From the NCBI GenBank assembly GCA_907164885.2, contig OU015497.1:72525898-72589897 (forward strand): 64,000 nucleotides of DNA. The letters are read 5' to 3'. The DNA is from Dolomedes plantarius. Taxonomy: Eukaryota; Arthropoda; Arachnida; Araneae; Dolomedidae. The notes under the pieces were generated by a model that did no database searches, was not told the DNA's origin, and was given only the letters and a program-made list of their open reading frames with translations. This document shows positions 11,412-24,397 of this stretch, one piece after another; positions within the stretch are counted from its first letter, which is position 1; each line of letters begins with the position of its first letter. A program made the position numbers and the translations under genes.

Positions 11412-12117
11412 TTAATTATAGTAAATACAACGATCAATGTATGCAGTTGATGTAAAAAAAAACGAAAAAATATATTTATAAAAATAATTGTAACGGATAT
11501 TTTCATAGACAAAATAATGAAGCAGTAAATATTAAAATTAAATCTGATAGAACATACTAACGAATATAGAACAGTTTGAGAAACATTTCTTTTACTGCAT
11601 TTTAATAATTTTTTGGATAATGTCCAATCATCGGCCGCATTAGGAAGAAATTTTTTTTTGTCTACTTCGTTGTTATGCACGTGACGCAAAATTAGTTTAA
11701 AATATCCCCAAAAGAAAAGAAACCACGTGGTCAGCATTTAATAAATTAAATTCTAAAAATTAATCTTTAAAAATTCACCAAACATCAGAAAATGGAGATA
11801 AAGATTCGGAAAAGATTTCATTTTAAAGGAACTTTTATGATCTTTCTCGTGATATAAATTTTGTAACCCTCAAATTATTATTTTAAATGCTAACATGAAA
11901 AAAAGTAACAAAAAAAGCTTAAAAATTTAATTTAAAAAATATAAGAAGAATTTTTTAAAAATATTTCTTAGTGCACCCCTACATATAAGAAGAATCGCCA
12001 TACAAAATTTCAGCCCTTTAGGTCTAGCGGTTTGGTCTGTGCGTTATATGTCAGTCTGTCAGTCAGTCAGTCAATCAGTCAGTCAGTCAGTTACAGAACT
12101 GTTTTTTATATATAGAT
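11281..12117 (+). repeat. Interspersed repeat family R, copy 2
   Basis: Starts TAGCTGAAAACC...CTTCGCTACGG and ends with tandem GTCA units, GTTACAGAACTGTT and a TATATA(T)AGAT tail. It carries an internal (TA)n at 11356-11408. The family has no visible coding capacity. Its 5' CTAGCTG/CTTCGC and 3' ATAGAT ends resemble a widespread class of arthropod repeats that I cannot assign to a superfamily. Confidence 0.75.
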
Positions 12118-13235
12118 GTGTGTGTTAAAACAAAAGTTAGTTTTAAGTATGAATAAAATGTATATCCGTAGCAAAATTTTCTTTGAAACTTTAAGATTTT
12201 CCTTTTTAATTTGGTCTTATTTCAGTTAATTCTTTTATGAAGCTATCACTTACACCATCTGTCCTATTAGCATCATTTTCTAGTAGTAAATGAACATCCG
12301 AAACGTGTTTTGAGTTTTTTTTCAGTCTACAGATAAATTTTACCAGCATAACATTACGCAAAAATTCGAAAGTGACAAATCTTCTGAACCAGAAGCTTTA
12401 AGTGAAATATTGCTTACTGGAACCATGTAAAAATCGCATAACAGGAACACAATGCTTCTCAAAATCCGCAGTTAAAAATAAGAATGGCAAATAGTTCCGA
12501 ACTAATTAAGGTAGTTTTTCCTCCCACCCGGGAGTATAAGGTGATTGTATGTGCAGGTAATTCTAAAACGTGAGAGGTCATGAAACTGTTTGATGTAATA
12601 AAGAGAAACAAATGGAATTACCAGAGGAAAGGCAAAAACAGTTCGACAACGGAATTGCACAAATAAGTGAATAAAAAAAATTCCTGTTGTTCCCCCTCAC
12701 TATATTTATACCAAAATTTTAATGAAATTCTTAATATAAACATTTTGAATACATTTGTGAATTGTCCATTGGAGACAATCACACTTAAAGTTTCCAACTC
12801 GGTTTATGCTCATGAAGAACTATATTAATTAGTCTGAAACTAGAGCCTATCCTTTCTTTATATTGTGCCTTTAAACAAGATATGTACTCTTGTTATCCGT
12901 TGCTATAAGCCCTAAATCTAAACAGCTCAGTTTTAATCTTCAACGGGTTTCTTTGTAAGTTTTGCAGATAAAATTGAACTCTACAGAAATTACTTTTTAG
13001 TGTGATATTTCCACAAATGTGATCGCAGATCTGTAGTTGGTGATATAAATAAATCTGCCACTCGTTTGATTAAGATTAACCTAAAAATGGAGAGGCCAAA
13101 ATTCGTATGCACTCCCGAAAAGTTCCATGAAGAATTTGAAAAAAAAGGAGCGATAATCATACATTGCTGTTTGAGGTGGTCTAACATGCAACTAATAGTT
13201 GCGTGAGATCTAACTTAATTCTGTGAAAATTTTAT
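12118..13235. other. No gene recognised
   Basis: AT-rich. A 39-codon frame near 13087 (+) and a 65-codon frame at 12990-13187 (-) overlap each other and have no supporting context. Confidence 0.5.
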
Positions 13236-13330
13236 TTAACCTTTAGCTTACGGGACCCATTTTTACGATTCCCACGTTAGAGGGGGAAATTTCATACCCC
13301 CTTTGCAAGAATGGCTATTAAGAGGGTTAT
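13236..13330 (+). repeat. Short TTAA-bounded repeat P3
   Basis: TTAACCTTTAGCTTACGGG at the left; the right end AGAGGGTTA runs into (TA)n and then into a mariner element. It is the inverted homologue of P2. Confidence 0.6.
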
Positions 13331-13440
13331 ATATATATATACGAGGGTTATTCGGAAACTAAGGTCCGTTTACTTATAAAACAGAAAACATTACAGATTT
13401 TTTCAAAAAACTTTATTTTTTAAATTCCTTACATGTGTCT

Positions 13441-13698
13441 CTATTTTTCTACATAGTTTCCATATTTTTTTAAACATTTGTCATAACGTTCTACAAGCTT
13501 CTGTATGCTTAAGTCGTAGACGTCTGCCGCCTGTGAGGATAACCAGTCTTGAACTGCTTCTTTCACCTCGTCATCTGTGGCGAATCTCTTGTCGCCGAGA
13601 AACTCTTTTAGGTAGCGGAATAAGTGAAAATCACTCCCCGACAAGTATGGACTGTACGGTGGGTGGTCAATCTGTTCCCATCCAAAATATCTGAACAG
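13441..13698 (-). pseudogene. Inverted copy of the mariner transposase C-terminus
   Basis: Minus-strand frame running from GWEQIDHPPYSP to KYGNYVEK-stop. It is almost identical to the end of the plus-strand gene in the same element. The third catalytic Asp region is recognisable (SGSDFHLF, against SPSDFHLF in the other arm). It lies in the left inverted arm and has no start of its own. Confidence 0.88.
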
Positions 13699-14632
13699 AG
13701 CTTTCAAGGTGAGTGGGTGAGAGCTTTCAAGGACGGACGGGAAAATGCTCATGATGAACCGCGTTCAGGTCGACCATCAGTGATCACAGATGATTTGGTC
13801 AATGCCGTGGATGAAAAGATTCGTGAAGACCGGCTATTCACAATTTCAACTTTAGCACTGGAATTTCCGATTGTGGGTAGAACAACTTTGCACAAAATTG
13901 CTTCCGAAAAGTTGAAATTTCGCAAATTGTGCGCACGTTGGGTTCCCAGTCTGCTTACTGAGGAACACAAACTGAAAAGAATGGCTTGATGGAATGATTT
14001 TTTGGATCGATATCATAAAGAAGGTGATCAATTTTTAGAGAAGATTGTCACAGGGGACAATACGTGGGTTTCTCACAGAACCCCAGAGTCTAAACGTCAC
14101 TCAATGGAATGGCGTCACACAACATCACCAATCAGAGTCAAGGCCAAGCAGACAATCTCAACACAATGTCATGGCAACCGTGTTTTGGGATAGACATGGG
14201 GTCTTGTTAGTCGAGTTTATGCAGCAAGGGACAACAATAAATGCAGCCGCTTACTGCACTACCCTAACTAAACTTAGACGTGCAATACAGAATAAGCGAC
14301 GTGGTCTTCTAATGTCTGGAGTTTTGTTGCTGCATGACAATGCCAGACCCCATTCTGCCATTCACACCCAAAATCTGTTCAAATCTTTTGGATGGGAACA
14401 GATTGACCATCCAGCGTACAGTCCAGACTTGTCGCCGAGTGATTTTCACTTATTCCGCTACCTAAAAGAGTTTCTCGGCTGCAAGAGATTCGCCACAGAT
14501 GACGAGGTGAAAGAAGCAGTTCAAGACTGGTTATCCTCACAGGCGGCAGACGTCTACGACTTAAGCATACAGAAGCTTGTAGAACGTTATGACAAATGTT
14601 TAAAAAAATATGGAAACTATGTAGAAAAATAG
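13699..14632 (+). pseudogene. Mariner DD34D transposase, N-terminus lost
   Basis: After the left arm the frame picks up inside the usual mariner N-terminal domain (RAFKDGRENAHDEPRSGRPS) and continues through the linker. Catalytic motifs are VTGDNTWVSH near 14055, LLLHDNARPH near 14335 and SPSDFHLF near 14440, with 34 residues between the second and third Asp. Lesions are a TGA at 13987 and a frameshift near 14160, after which the frame to the stop at 14632 is clean. About the first 40-50 residues, including the first helix-turn-helix, were replaced by the inverted arm. Not functional. Confidence 0.9.
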
Positions 14633-14730
14633 AGACACATGTAAGGAATTTAAAAAATAAAGTTTTTTGAAAAAATCTGTAATGTTTTCTGTTTTATAAG
14701 TAAACGGACCTTAGTTTCCGAATAACCCTC

Positions 14731-14731
<1 letters not shown>

Positions 14732-14822
<91 letters not shown>
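14732..14822. repeat. (TA)n microsatellite
   Basis: About 90 bp of TA directly abutting the right end of the fold-back mariner. Confidence 0.96.
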
Positions 14823-14823
<1 letters not shown>

Positions 14824-14828
14824 TAGAT

Positions 14829-15535
14829 ATGTTGTGAAGGATCCACAATTTGGACATTTTGACTCCTTCCTACATTATAAGCCATTTTGTTTTTCCGTCA
14901 ACACGTTTACGGGACATAAAACTGCCATATTGGATGCACCTGCTCCAATTTCCAAGAAACATCGCACCCCTGAATTCCTCAGGACGGGAGGAAGAAATTC
15001 CAGGAAAGACTCAACGGACAGCCAATTTTCGCGGAAATAAAAGTACCACGTGGGTCAACCGTGGGGATGTCGGATCATCCTGCCCACGAATAAAATACTC
15101 GAAACGGCAATAAATTTACGTGAGAAACCGAACTGGGGAGGGGTAAAAACCAAAAAGGGGTGAAAAGGAACCCCGAGTTTGGGAGAAAAGAAACGAGAGG
15201 AACGGAGGGAGAGGGTGAGAGAGATTTTGGGTGGCGAGTTACGAAGAGAGTCCGGTGACTGCTGAGCAATGACGAGGAGAGGAGAAAGGCGCCCCCGCTA
15301 AAGCGAGATGACCGTTTTCAACCTCCACCGAAGGGCCCCATCATCTTAGTCCCATATCGACTCCATGCCATGCCCTGCCGCCTCATCAAAGCTCCCCAGG
15401 TTGGTCATTTCTCCCCTTTCAAATAGTGCTGGTTTTCTTACATCAAATTTTAACGAACTGAACACAGTTTTGTTTAGACTGAACTATATTGCGATCGACC
15501 CGTAATGGTCCTGCCGCAGGAAGCGGACATAACAT
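14829..15535 (+). mobile_element. GC-richer block, possibly a solo LTR
   Basis: Starts TGTTGTGAAGGATCC just after (TA)n and ends near GGACATAACA. It contains a TATA-like ATTATAAG near 14875 and AATAAA signals near 15089 and 15108. Base composition is unlike the surroundings and CpG is frequent. No matching target duplication or second LTR is seen. It could instead be an unrelated noncoding block; a 64-codon minus frame at 15075-15269 has no domain. Confidence 0.3.
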
Positions 15536-15706
15536 GGCCTAATTCTGTAACAATTTAAGATTTCTCATTTATAATATGTAAACCTAACTTTTTGTATAAT
15601 ATTGTATAATAAATGTTATTATTTTAATTATAAACGTATAGTTACCTTTGGAGATCACCTCCCTAATTTTACACAACGCAATGGGGTATCTCTGGTACCC
15701 CTCATG

Positions 15707-15707
<1 letters not shown>

Positions 15708-15762
<55 letters not shown>
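15708..15762. repeat. (TA)n microsatellite
   Basis: TA run leading into the left terminal repeat of the next element. Confidence 0.95.
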
Positions 15763-17121
<1,359 letters not shown>

Positions 17122-17183
17122 AATCATTGTCGGACCTTTATTCTTGGGATACATGCTATCCCACTCCGTAAGGAAAAGGTTAA
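17122..17183 (-). repeat. Short TTAA-bounded repeat P4
   Basis: Inverted homologue of P1 at 7708: the shared segment TTCCTTACGG(G/A)GTGGGAT is read here on the minus strand. One end meets (TA)n and the other is TTAA at 17180-17183. Confidence 0.6.
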
Positions 17184-17582
17184 TATTATTGTTATATGTT
17201 CATAGTTCTTTTCCATGAAAAAATTACAGTCTAATCACGTGAATAAAAATGCGTAATTATACATAACTTAAAATTGTCAATAATATCTCTTGTTCCATGG
17301 TAAAAGCCTAGCAATAGTGATATCTACAAATGACTGTATTCCTCAGAGTACCAAATTAAAACCCTCAGAAATACAACAAACAACAACAAGAGTGACATCT
17401 TGATCTCACTATTAAAAGTAAAAAAGAAAAGCTGTCGCTTCCAATTTCAAAGGCTTAGCTAGGCTTATTTTACTTCAGTGTTATAGTGAAAGCCCCGTGA
17501 TATGAGGTAAAAACTTTATCACCAACCACAGAAAAATAAATGGGGAAAGGAAAAGGCGAAAAGGGAGAACTTATTTAAGAGA

Positions 17583-18383
17583 AACTGAATACCCGTACTT
17601 CGCTACGGAATACATTTAAATTAAATACAACGATCAATGTATGCAGTTAATGCCAAAAACAATAAAAATATTTATGATAAATACAACGGTAAATGTATGC
17701 AATTAATGTAAAAAAAACATATATTTATAAAAAAATCGTAAGGGATACTTTTATAGACAAAATAATGTAAAAGAAAATATTAAAATTATATACAACAGTC
17801 AATGTATGCAATTAATTGGTATGTTTAATATCCATAAAACATACTAATTTTAATTAAATTCTTTAAAAATTTCCACCTCAGTTAGTCTAGTGGTTAAGTT
17901 TTATCTTTTTCCGTATTTTAATTTTTTTTTTAAATATTATTTTTCGTCAATATATTTTGTTGTTATGCACGTGACGCAAAATTAATTTAAAGTAGTATCA
18001 CAAAAGAAAAGAAACCACGTGATCAGCATTTGATAAATGAAATTCTAAAAATCAATCTTTAAAAATTCACCAAAAATCAGAAAATGGGGGTATGGATTCA
18101 AAAAAGATTTCATTTTAAAGGAATTTTTACGATCTTTGTCGTGATAAAAAATTTTATAGCCTTCAGATTATTATTTTAAATGAAAACTTAAAAAAGTTAC
18201 AAAAACAGCTTAAAAATTTAATTAAAAAAAATCTAAGAAGAATTTTTCAAAAATCCTCCTTAGTGCACACCTACACTATAAGAAAAATCGCCATGTAAAC
18301 TTTAGCCCTTTAAGTCCAGCGATTTGGTTTGTGCATTATCTGTCAGTCAGTCAGTTACAGAACTATTTTATATATATAGATGA
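17583..18383 (+). repeat. Interspersed repeat family R, copy 3
   Basis: Aligns end to end with R copy 2: CTTCGCTACGG near the 5' end, GTCA units and TATATATATAGATG at the 3' end. It contains an extra segment of about 30 bp near 17872-17900 (AGTTAGTCTAGTGGTTAAG) that resembles a tRNA A-box and is absent from copy 1. Confidence 0.75.
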
Positions 18384-18830
18384 GGTTATAAACTATGGAA
18401 GAAAATGTACGAGAAACACAGGAATGGGAGACAATGAAGACAAATAAGATAAACTGAAGTAAAAAAAAGTAAAAGTTAAAGAGAGAAAAACGAATTGTAA
18501 ATGATAATCGGAAAAATACTTCAAAATAAAAGAAAACTATAAATAAGGAAATAACTATTTATAAATACATTATATTATTTTTTGTGCATTATCTGTCAGT
18601 CAGTCAGTTACAGAACTATTTTATATATATAGATGAGGTTATAAACTATGGAAGAAAATGTACGAGAAACACAGGAATGGGAGACAATGAAGACAAATAA
18701 GATAAACTGAAGTAAAAAAAAGTAAAAGTTAAAGAGAGAAAAACGAATTGTAAATGATAATCGGAAAAATACTTCAAAATAAAAGAAAACTATAAATAAG
18801 GAAATAACTATTTATAAATACATTATATTA
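18328..18830. repeat. Perfect 250-bp tandem duplication
   Basis: 18328-18577 and 18581-18830 appear identical base for base, with a three-base spacer. The duplicated unit starts in the 3' end of R copy 3 and extends into its flank. Confidence 0.9.
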
Positions 18831-18839
18831 ATTGAAAAA

Positions 18840-19530
18840 GAATGCTAGTACATAAAAGTTCTACAAGAAGACGGAATATAAAGAATGAGACCACAGTTGC
18901 TCACCAGATTGCCGGCGATGCAAGTAATGACAAAATTTTCTATAAAATCAAACTCCGGTGCCGAGCCGGTATTGAAAAAGATACGGGTATTTGAAAAAAG
19001 AAAACATTAAACAGAACAGAAAATAGACAAATTTCCGTTGTTCATCAAAAATAATATTAAATTCATCTCATTCGAATTTCAAAACCAAATACAGCTTTTT
19101 TTCCCCAGGAGCAAAACACACCGTACACATTTTCCACAGTACAAATTATTTGCCTTTGATTTTTGTGTAGGTGTTCTCGTACTCTGCTTCTGAATTCGAA
19201 AGCTAAATTTGCCTTTGAAATCCGGGATGAGATAATTTTTTTTATGGTAAACATCTTAATGTTTTTTTTATTTCCTGACTTGTGACATTAGTTAAGGTGC
19301 CAATTTTTCTATAAATAACCAGAACTCTCAATATTTTTTATTCAGAAGTGACCCACTTTTCCCGATTTAAGTATACGTGCGGTAACTCATCAACTAATCC
19401 TATTAGACGACATTAACATTGGGATATTCCCCCTTAATCATGTCTTTGCATGGGATGTATACATCGGAGTTCACATAGTTTTTGGGTGTATAAAATTTGA
19501 TGGATAAAAAGTTAAAAAGTTTGATTATTG
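18840..19530. other. No gene recognised
   Basis: AT-rich anonymous sequence. A 63-codon minus frame (19063-19254) has no recognisable domain or splice context. Confidence 0.5.
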
Positions 19531-19535
19531 CACAG

Positions 19536-19717
19536 AATATATCCGTGTTTGCCGTGCAAAGGGTGTTAAGTCCAAAATGGGCTAAAATGTGTAATCAAAC
19601 CAGGCATGTTTGAAAAAATCAAGGTCTACTGCAGGGTACAGAAAACTAAGATCACCCATTTCTCAAAATTACAATTTTGTACTTGACACTCTTTACACTG
19701 CAAACATGGATATAACA
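19536..19717. repeat. Inverted repeat with 43-44-bp arms
   Basis: The left arm contains CCGTGTTTGCCGTGCAAAGG and the right arm the complement of CCATGTTTGCAGTGTAAAGA, around a loop of about 95 bp. It is probably a small non-autonomous element; its ends are not defined. Confidence 0.5.
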
Positions 19718-20562
19718 TGCTCCAAATAACTAAAATATTGTAGGTATGTCTCTACATAACAAAATTACATTTCTTTTAAGAAAGTCTGTTTAACAACAGA
19801 TTTTTCACGTCCTTGACTTTGAATGACATTAACCTGCACATAATTTCTGAGTAAAATTACAAAAAATATTTTCTGCATAAATATATTTTTGATACAGAGG
19901 GGCATTCGATATAATTCAACATGTATTACAATACCAGAAAAAGTTGCACATATGAAGAATTTTAAACTTTACAAATATGTGGAAATTTTATATGAATAAA
20001 GCTCGTTTTAAAAAAACCTGTACAGAGAATAATTGGTTTCTTTTCATATTTTAGGAATGCACACGGAACGAGAAACATGACAGAATCATCCTGACTGAAA
20101 TTTCGAAGAGCTTTGTCTGTACATGTTTCTTTTACCTTGATACAACTGAGAATAAACTTTTCTTTTTTACTTACTGCCGCAGTTTTTGGTTATGTATATG
20201 TTAGATAGAATTTTAATTTGTAAATCTGTGTTGCCAGTTAGTATTTTCTCCTAATTGAGACGAATTTACTTGAAGCATTGGATTGTTACATGGAGCCTGA
20301 GTTCATTTTCAGCATTTTTTCTTGATTTTTAGAGTAGTAATTACATTATAAATAGAAGGTAACTTATTCAGTTTAATTTTTTTTCTTGAATAAAGTTTTT
20401 ACAGCTTGAATTAATATCTATTTAATTATTTTGTTGATAATGAAGTTTTTATGTAAATGATGAAATTCCGTTAAATAGGGACTCAAATGTATTTGAAAAC
20501 TAGGTATATTGCTCTAGAAATGCATTTTAAATATGTTTAAATATGTATGGTTGACGATTTTT

Positions 20563-21245
20563 CATACTTGACCATAGACCAATTTTGAACAATTCTGACA
20601 AAACATGTATAAATATAACTTTTCTATTCCACTAAACATTGTTTAAATTATTTTCTGTCAACGACATTGCGATATATAATAGAACATTTGGAATAAACAC
20701 CTCTAAAAGCTACTTTTTGATATTCCTACTTATCCATACTTGACCATAGATAATTTTTCAACAATGCTGGCAAAGCATGCATAAATATAACTTTTCTATT
20801 CCACTAAACATTGATTAAATTATTTTCTGTCAGCGACATTGTGATATAAAATAGTACGTTTGGAATAAACACTTCTAAAGCTATTATTTGATATTCCTAC
20901 TTATCCATACTTGATCATAGATAATTTTTCAGCAATGCTGGTAAAGCATGTATAAATATAACTTTTCTATTTCACTAAACATTGTTTAAATTACTTTCTG
21001 TCAGCGACATTGCGATATAAAATAGTACGTTTGGAATAAACACCTCTAAGGCTACTTTTTTGATATTCCTACTTATCCATACTTGATCATAGATAATTTT
21101 TCAGCAATGCTGGCAAAGCATGTATAAATATAACTTTTCTATTCCACTAAACATTGTTTAAATTTTTTTCTGTCAGCAACATGGTGGCATATAATGATAT
21201 GTTTGGAATAAACATCTTTTAAGCTATCTTTTGATATTCTTATTG
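20563..21245. repeat. 172-bp satellite-like tandem array, four units
   Basis: Units begin at CATACTTGA(C/T)CATAGA near 20563, 20735, 20906 and 21078, giving periods of 172, 171 and 172. Each unit contains ACTTTTCTATTCCACTAAAC (one variant reads TTTC) and TTCTGTCA(G/A)C(G/A)ACAT. The last unit is the most diverged. Confidence 0.9.
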
Positions 21246-22200
21246 CTTGTCTTATTATACCTACACGCACATACTATTATATACTTAACGTTACACTGTT
21301 TAGCATTGGTTTCTACGATCAATCAATATAAACAAAATTCTTTTGGAATGAGCTCTCAAGCAAATTTGTTTTTATATGAAGTTAGAATAATCATTCCAGG
21401 TACCTAATTATTCCTCCTTAGTCTCTCGAAACAGCTAAAATTAATGATTTTTGAAGCAAAAGAATCAACTCAGCTTGAAAAATGGCATTTTATTTATTTT
21501 TCAATATACATTTTAAGTTTTTTCCCCCTCAAAAATGAACGACTTTACCATCCTCACTCTGGAAGTTGTTACATATTTCAAAACTTTCCTGCCCACATTC
21601 CGAAGTATTTTTCTTCGTAAAATTGCCGTTAATTAATTCCCACAAGAAGTTTTCCCCTTTTGTCCGTTAGAATATAATGGAAAATTACGCATTCTGTACA
21701 CTGAAATTCCCCAAATGGAACCGACGGAAAAGAATTTTCTCGGCATGAATTTTAAATCAGCTTCAAAAATTTTTCATTTGGGAGGAGAATACTTTGAAAT
21801 TAAGATTCTGTGTGGTGCCAGTTTTAAAAAATGATTAAATGGTAAACCCATTTACGAAAATTAATAATTGATGAAACTCGAAATACAAACACTCTCCACA
21901 GTTCGGCTCTTCCAGAAATAAATTTCGGAGATTTATACACTGTTTCTTCAATTTCGAAGCAACTGTTTACATCGAATTATGGGACATACACATACGTAAC
22001 TAATTTTAGAAAATAGGATGAACTTCAAACATTCTGTGTGTGTGTAGGGCTCATAAAGATTACCAGAGAAATAGCATTAATTTTGAAACACGCAAACAAT
22101 TTAGAAAACACTTTTAATGGCTTTTTGAGATGATTTGGGCAGGGCGTAAGCAAAGGAAATTTTAGGCACATGTAAAATGTGAAGGATTAAAAACACTTAA
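21246..22200. other. No gene recognised
   Basis: AT-rich sequence without a convincing open frame or repeat. Confidence 0.5.
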
Positions 22201-22795
22201 ACGAATTGTTTGCTTTTCAGCATGTAATATTTTCTATTGAATTAGTAAATAAAAAAGTGCAAATGTAAGCCAAAAGTGTTTAAATATGGCAGAAATATTA
22301 TCACAATGACACTTTAAGCAATTGTGAAGTTGAATCGAATATTGAAGGAAAAAATGTGTCGTTAGCGATGCAAAAATATACTATTCATGACTGTAACAGG
22401 AAAAAAAAATTGATGATTAAAGACGAAACATGTGGCACTAATCAAACATCACTCAGATATTTTTTACTCAGAGCATGTGAATTTTTTCCCAGATTAAAAT
22501 ACGAATTGTTTGCTTTTCAGCATGTGATATTTTCTATTGAATTAGTAAATAAAAAAGTGCAAATGTAAGCCAAAAGTGTTTAAATATGGCAGAAATATTA
22601 TCACAACGACATTTTAAGCAATGGTGAAGTTGAATCGAATATTGAAGGAAAAAATGTGTCGTTAGCGATACAAAAATATACTATTCATGACTGTAACAGG
22701 AAAAAAAAAATTGATGATTAAAGACGAAACATGTGGCACTAATCAAACATCACTCAAATATTTTTTACTCAGAGCATGTGAATTTTTTTCCCAGC
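22201..22795. repeat. 300-bp tandem duplication
   Basis: 22201-22500 repeats at 22501-22795 with a few substitutions and one A-run length change; both begin ACGAATTGTTTGCTTTTCAG. The 70-codon plus frame across the junction (22356-22568) is a by-product. Confidence 0.88.
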
Positions 22796-23044
22796 TACAT
22801 CTAAATTATTTCAATAACAATCTTATATGACCTCTAAAATTAATTGTTTTATATTATTGATACCGTAAGAGAACCGTAAGAGTTACTTTGTGACGGATTT
22901 TAAGTTTTTTCCCTTGCCAACCGATCAGTTCTAAAAGAAGCCCAAAAGAACAACTGCAAAACACTGGTACATCCTTTCCTTACCTAGTAATCTATTGCGC
23001 TAACCCGTATCTTTAATTACCATTGAGAAATTAAAATTAAAATG

Positions 23045-23084
23045 TGTCACAAAGTCGCCCCGCCGAGTGGGGATACTTCGTGAC
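23045..23084. repeat. Hairpin built on a GTCACAAAGT motif
   Basis: GTCACAAAGT, then CCCC, a short loop, GGGG, then ACTTCGTGAC: a compact 40-bp stem-loop. Related GTCACAAAGT, GACACAAAGT or ACTTTGTGAC motifs also occur near 22883, 23125, 23444 and 23466. Confidence 0.55.
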
Positions 23085-24397
23085 ATCTGTGTTTTCGTCT
23101 TGAAATCCAAGAGGAAAAATTCCTTGACACAAAGTTAGACAGTGAAACGCTTATCAAAAGCTTCATACACAATTATATATACCTATTAGAAATATTGGAT
23201 AGCTTTATCTATATTTTTGACATCAAAGAGACCTCGGGTGCCCAGGGCAGCCACTAGTTCTCTGAGAAGATGAAAAAATTCGTCTTTCGGCACATTCTGC
23301 TCCTTTGTGTAGTTTTTTCCAGATAGTCAATACTTCTTCCTCTCAGTGGTATTTTAAAGGACGGAAAAGCTGTTGGCGCTGTTCTTTGCCTGCCTGGTAT
23401 CACAGGTGCGGCGCAAGATCCGAAATACGAAAAATTTACTATTTGTCACAAAGTTACCGCTGTAGTCACAAAGTCTCACGGTGCTGCAATCGTAATAAAA
23501 GATTGATCTAACTTCTGTCAATAGCACGTTGTTAATTTTTGAAATATTCTATTAATAAATGTTTAGAACTAAAATCTCATATATGCTGCTATACAGGTTA
23601 CATGAAATGTTTGAAGAAGCTTAAGAGTATTTGAGGAATAAAATTTTTATAAACAGGGATGCATATTGGAAAATTATGAATGATATATAAACAATAAATT
23701 TTTTTAGTAAGAAGCGAACTTTTTTAGGTCAGATCATGACATGGTTTGGTAGTGTATGGTCAACACACCTTTCCGGAAAGCATGGGGCTTCCGGATTAAC
23801 CTAGGTGTACAAACGAGAAAAGAACATCTTTTTTAAATGTTTCCCAAAGAAACATCAATCGTTGGGAAACACTTCAAAAAATTTTTTACCCCGATAAGAT
23901 CGACTATCTATCTTAGGCGGGGAAAAATTCTGTCATGGCTAAATGATATAATGACCAGCATATCTGTTTGGAAAGCAGGAGATTGTTCCATTCCAAAATT
24001 CGCGTGAGAAAACGTTAGTGAGAATGCTCAAGAATAGCTGTCATTATAACAGACATACAAGTAAGGTGAATTGGGGCAAGTGCGGACCAAAATTTACAAA
24101 GTTTGACACCGAATGACTGGATAAAACCAGTTTAAGCAGTTAGAAATGTGAAAGATTTTGCAGATTACACACCAACGCCTTCTGTTTCAAATATATACAT
24201 ATAAAATAATTTGATTTAAAAAATAGAAAATTTTAGAACCGAAAATGTTTGTACGGGTTGCGGCAGAATGGACTCTCCCATTTCTGAAGGTCACTGGTAA
24301 GGGAGTGGTGGGGTCAAGGTGGCCCGGAGGAGCTAACAGTTCGGGCGGATTTTCCAGTTGACAGTAGACACCATGAGTTGATCCGGTGTACATAGCG

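Larger units (their letters stand above)
13342..14731 (+). mobile_element. Fold-back mariner (DD34D) with 357-bp inverted arms
   Basis: Bounded by CGAGGGTTATTCGGAAACTA and its complement, with TA on both sides, 1,390 bp. The left 357 bp (13342-13698) is an inverted copy of the right 357 bp (14375-14731), equal in length and with few mismatches. It includes the end of the transposase gene and its 3' flank. The normal 5' end and the N-terminal coding region are missing. RNA from this locus could fold into a long hairpin. Confidence 0.92.

Noticed and set aside
15075..15269. 64-codon Ser/Pro/Leu-rich minus-strand frame
   Set aside because: The composition comes from a purine-rich GAGA-like stretch on the plus strand; there is no start context or domain.
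23305..23511. Small ORF or exon (68 codons, and an alternative frame with KAVGAVLCLPGITGAAQ)
   Set aside because: Two competing frames and no splice or homology support; it overlaps the repeated GTCACAAAGT motifs.
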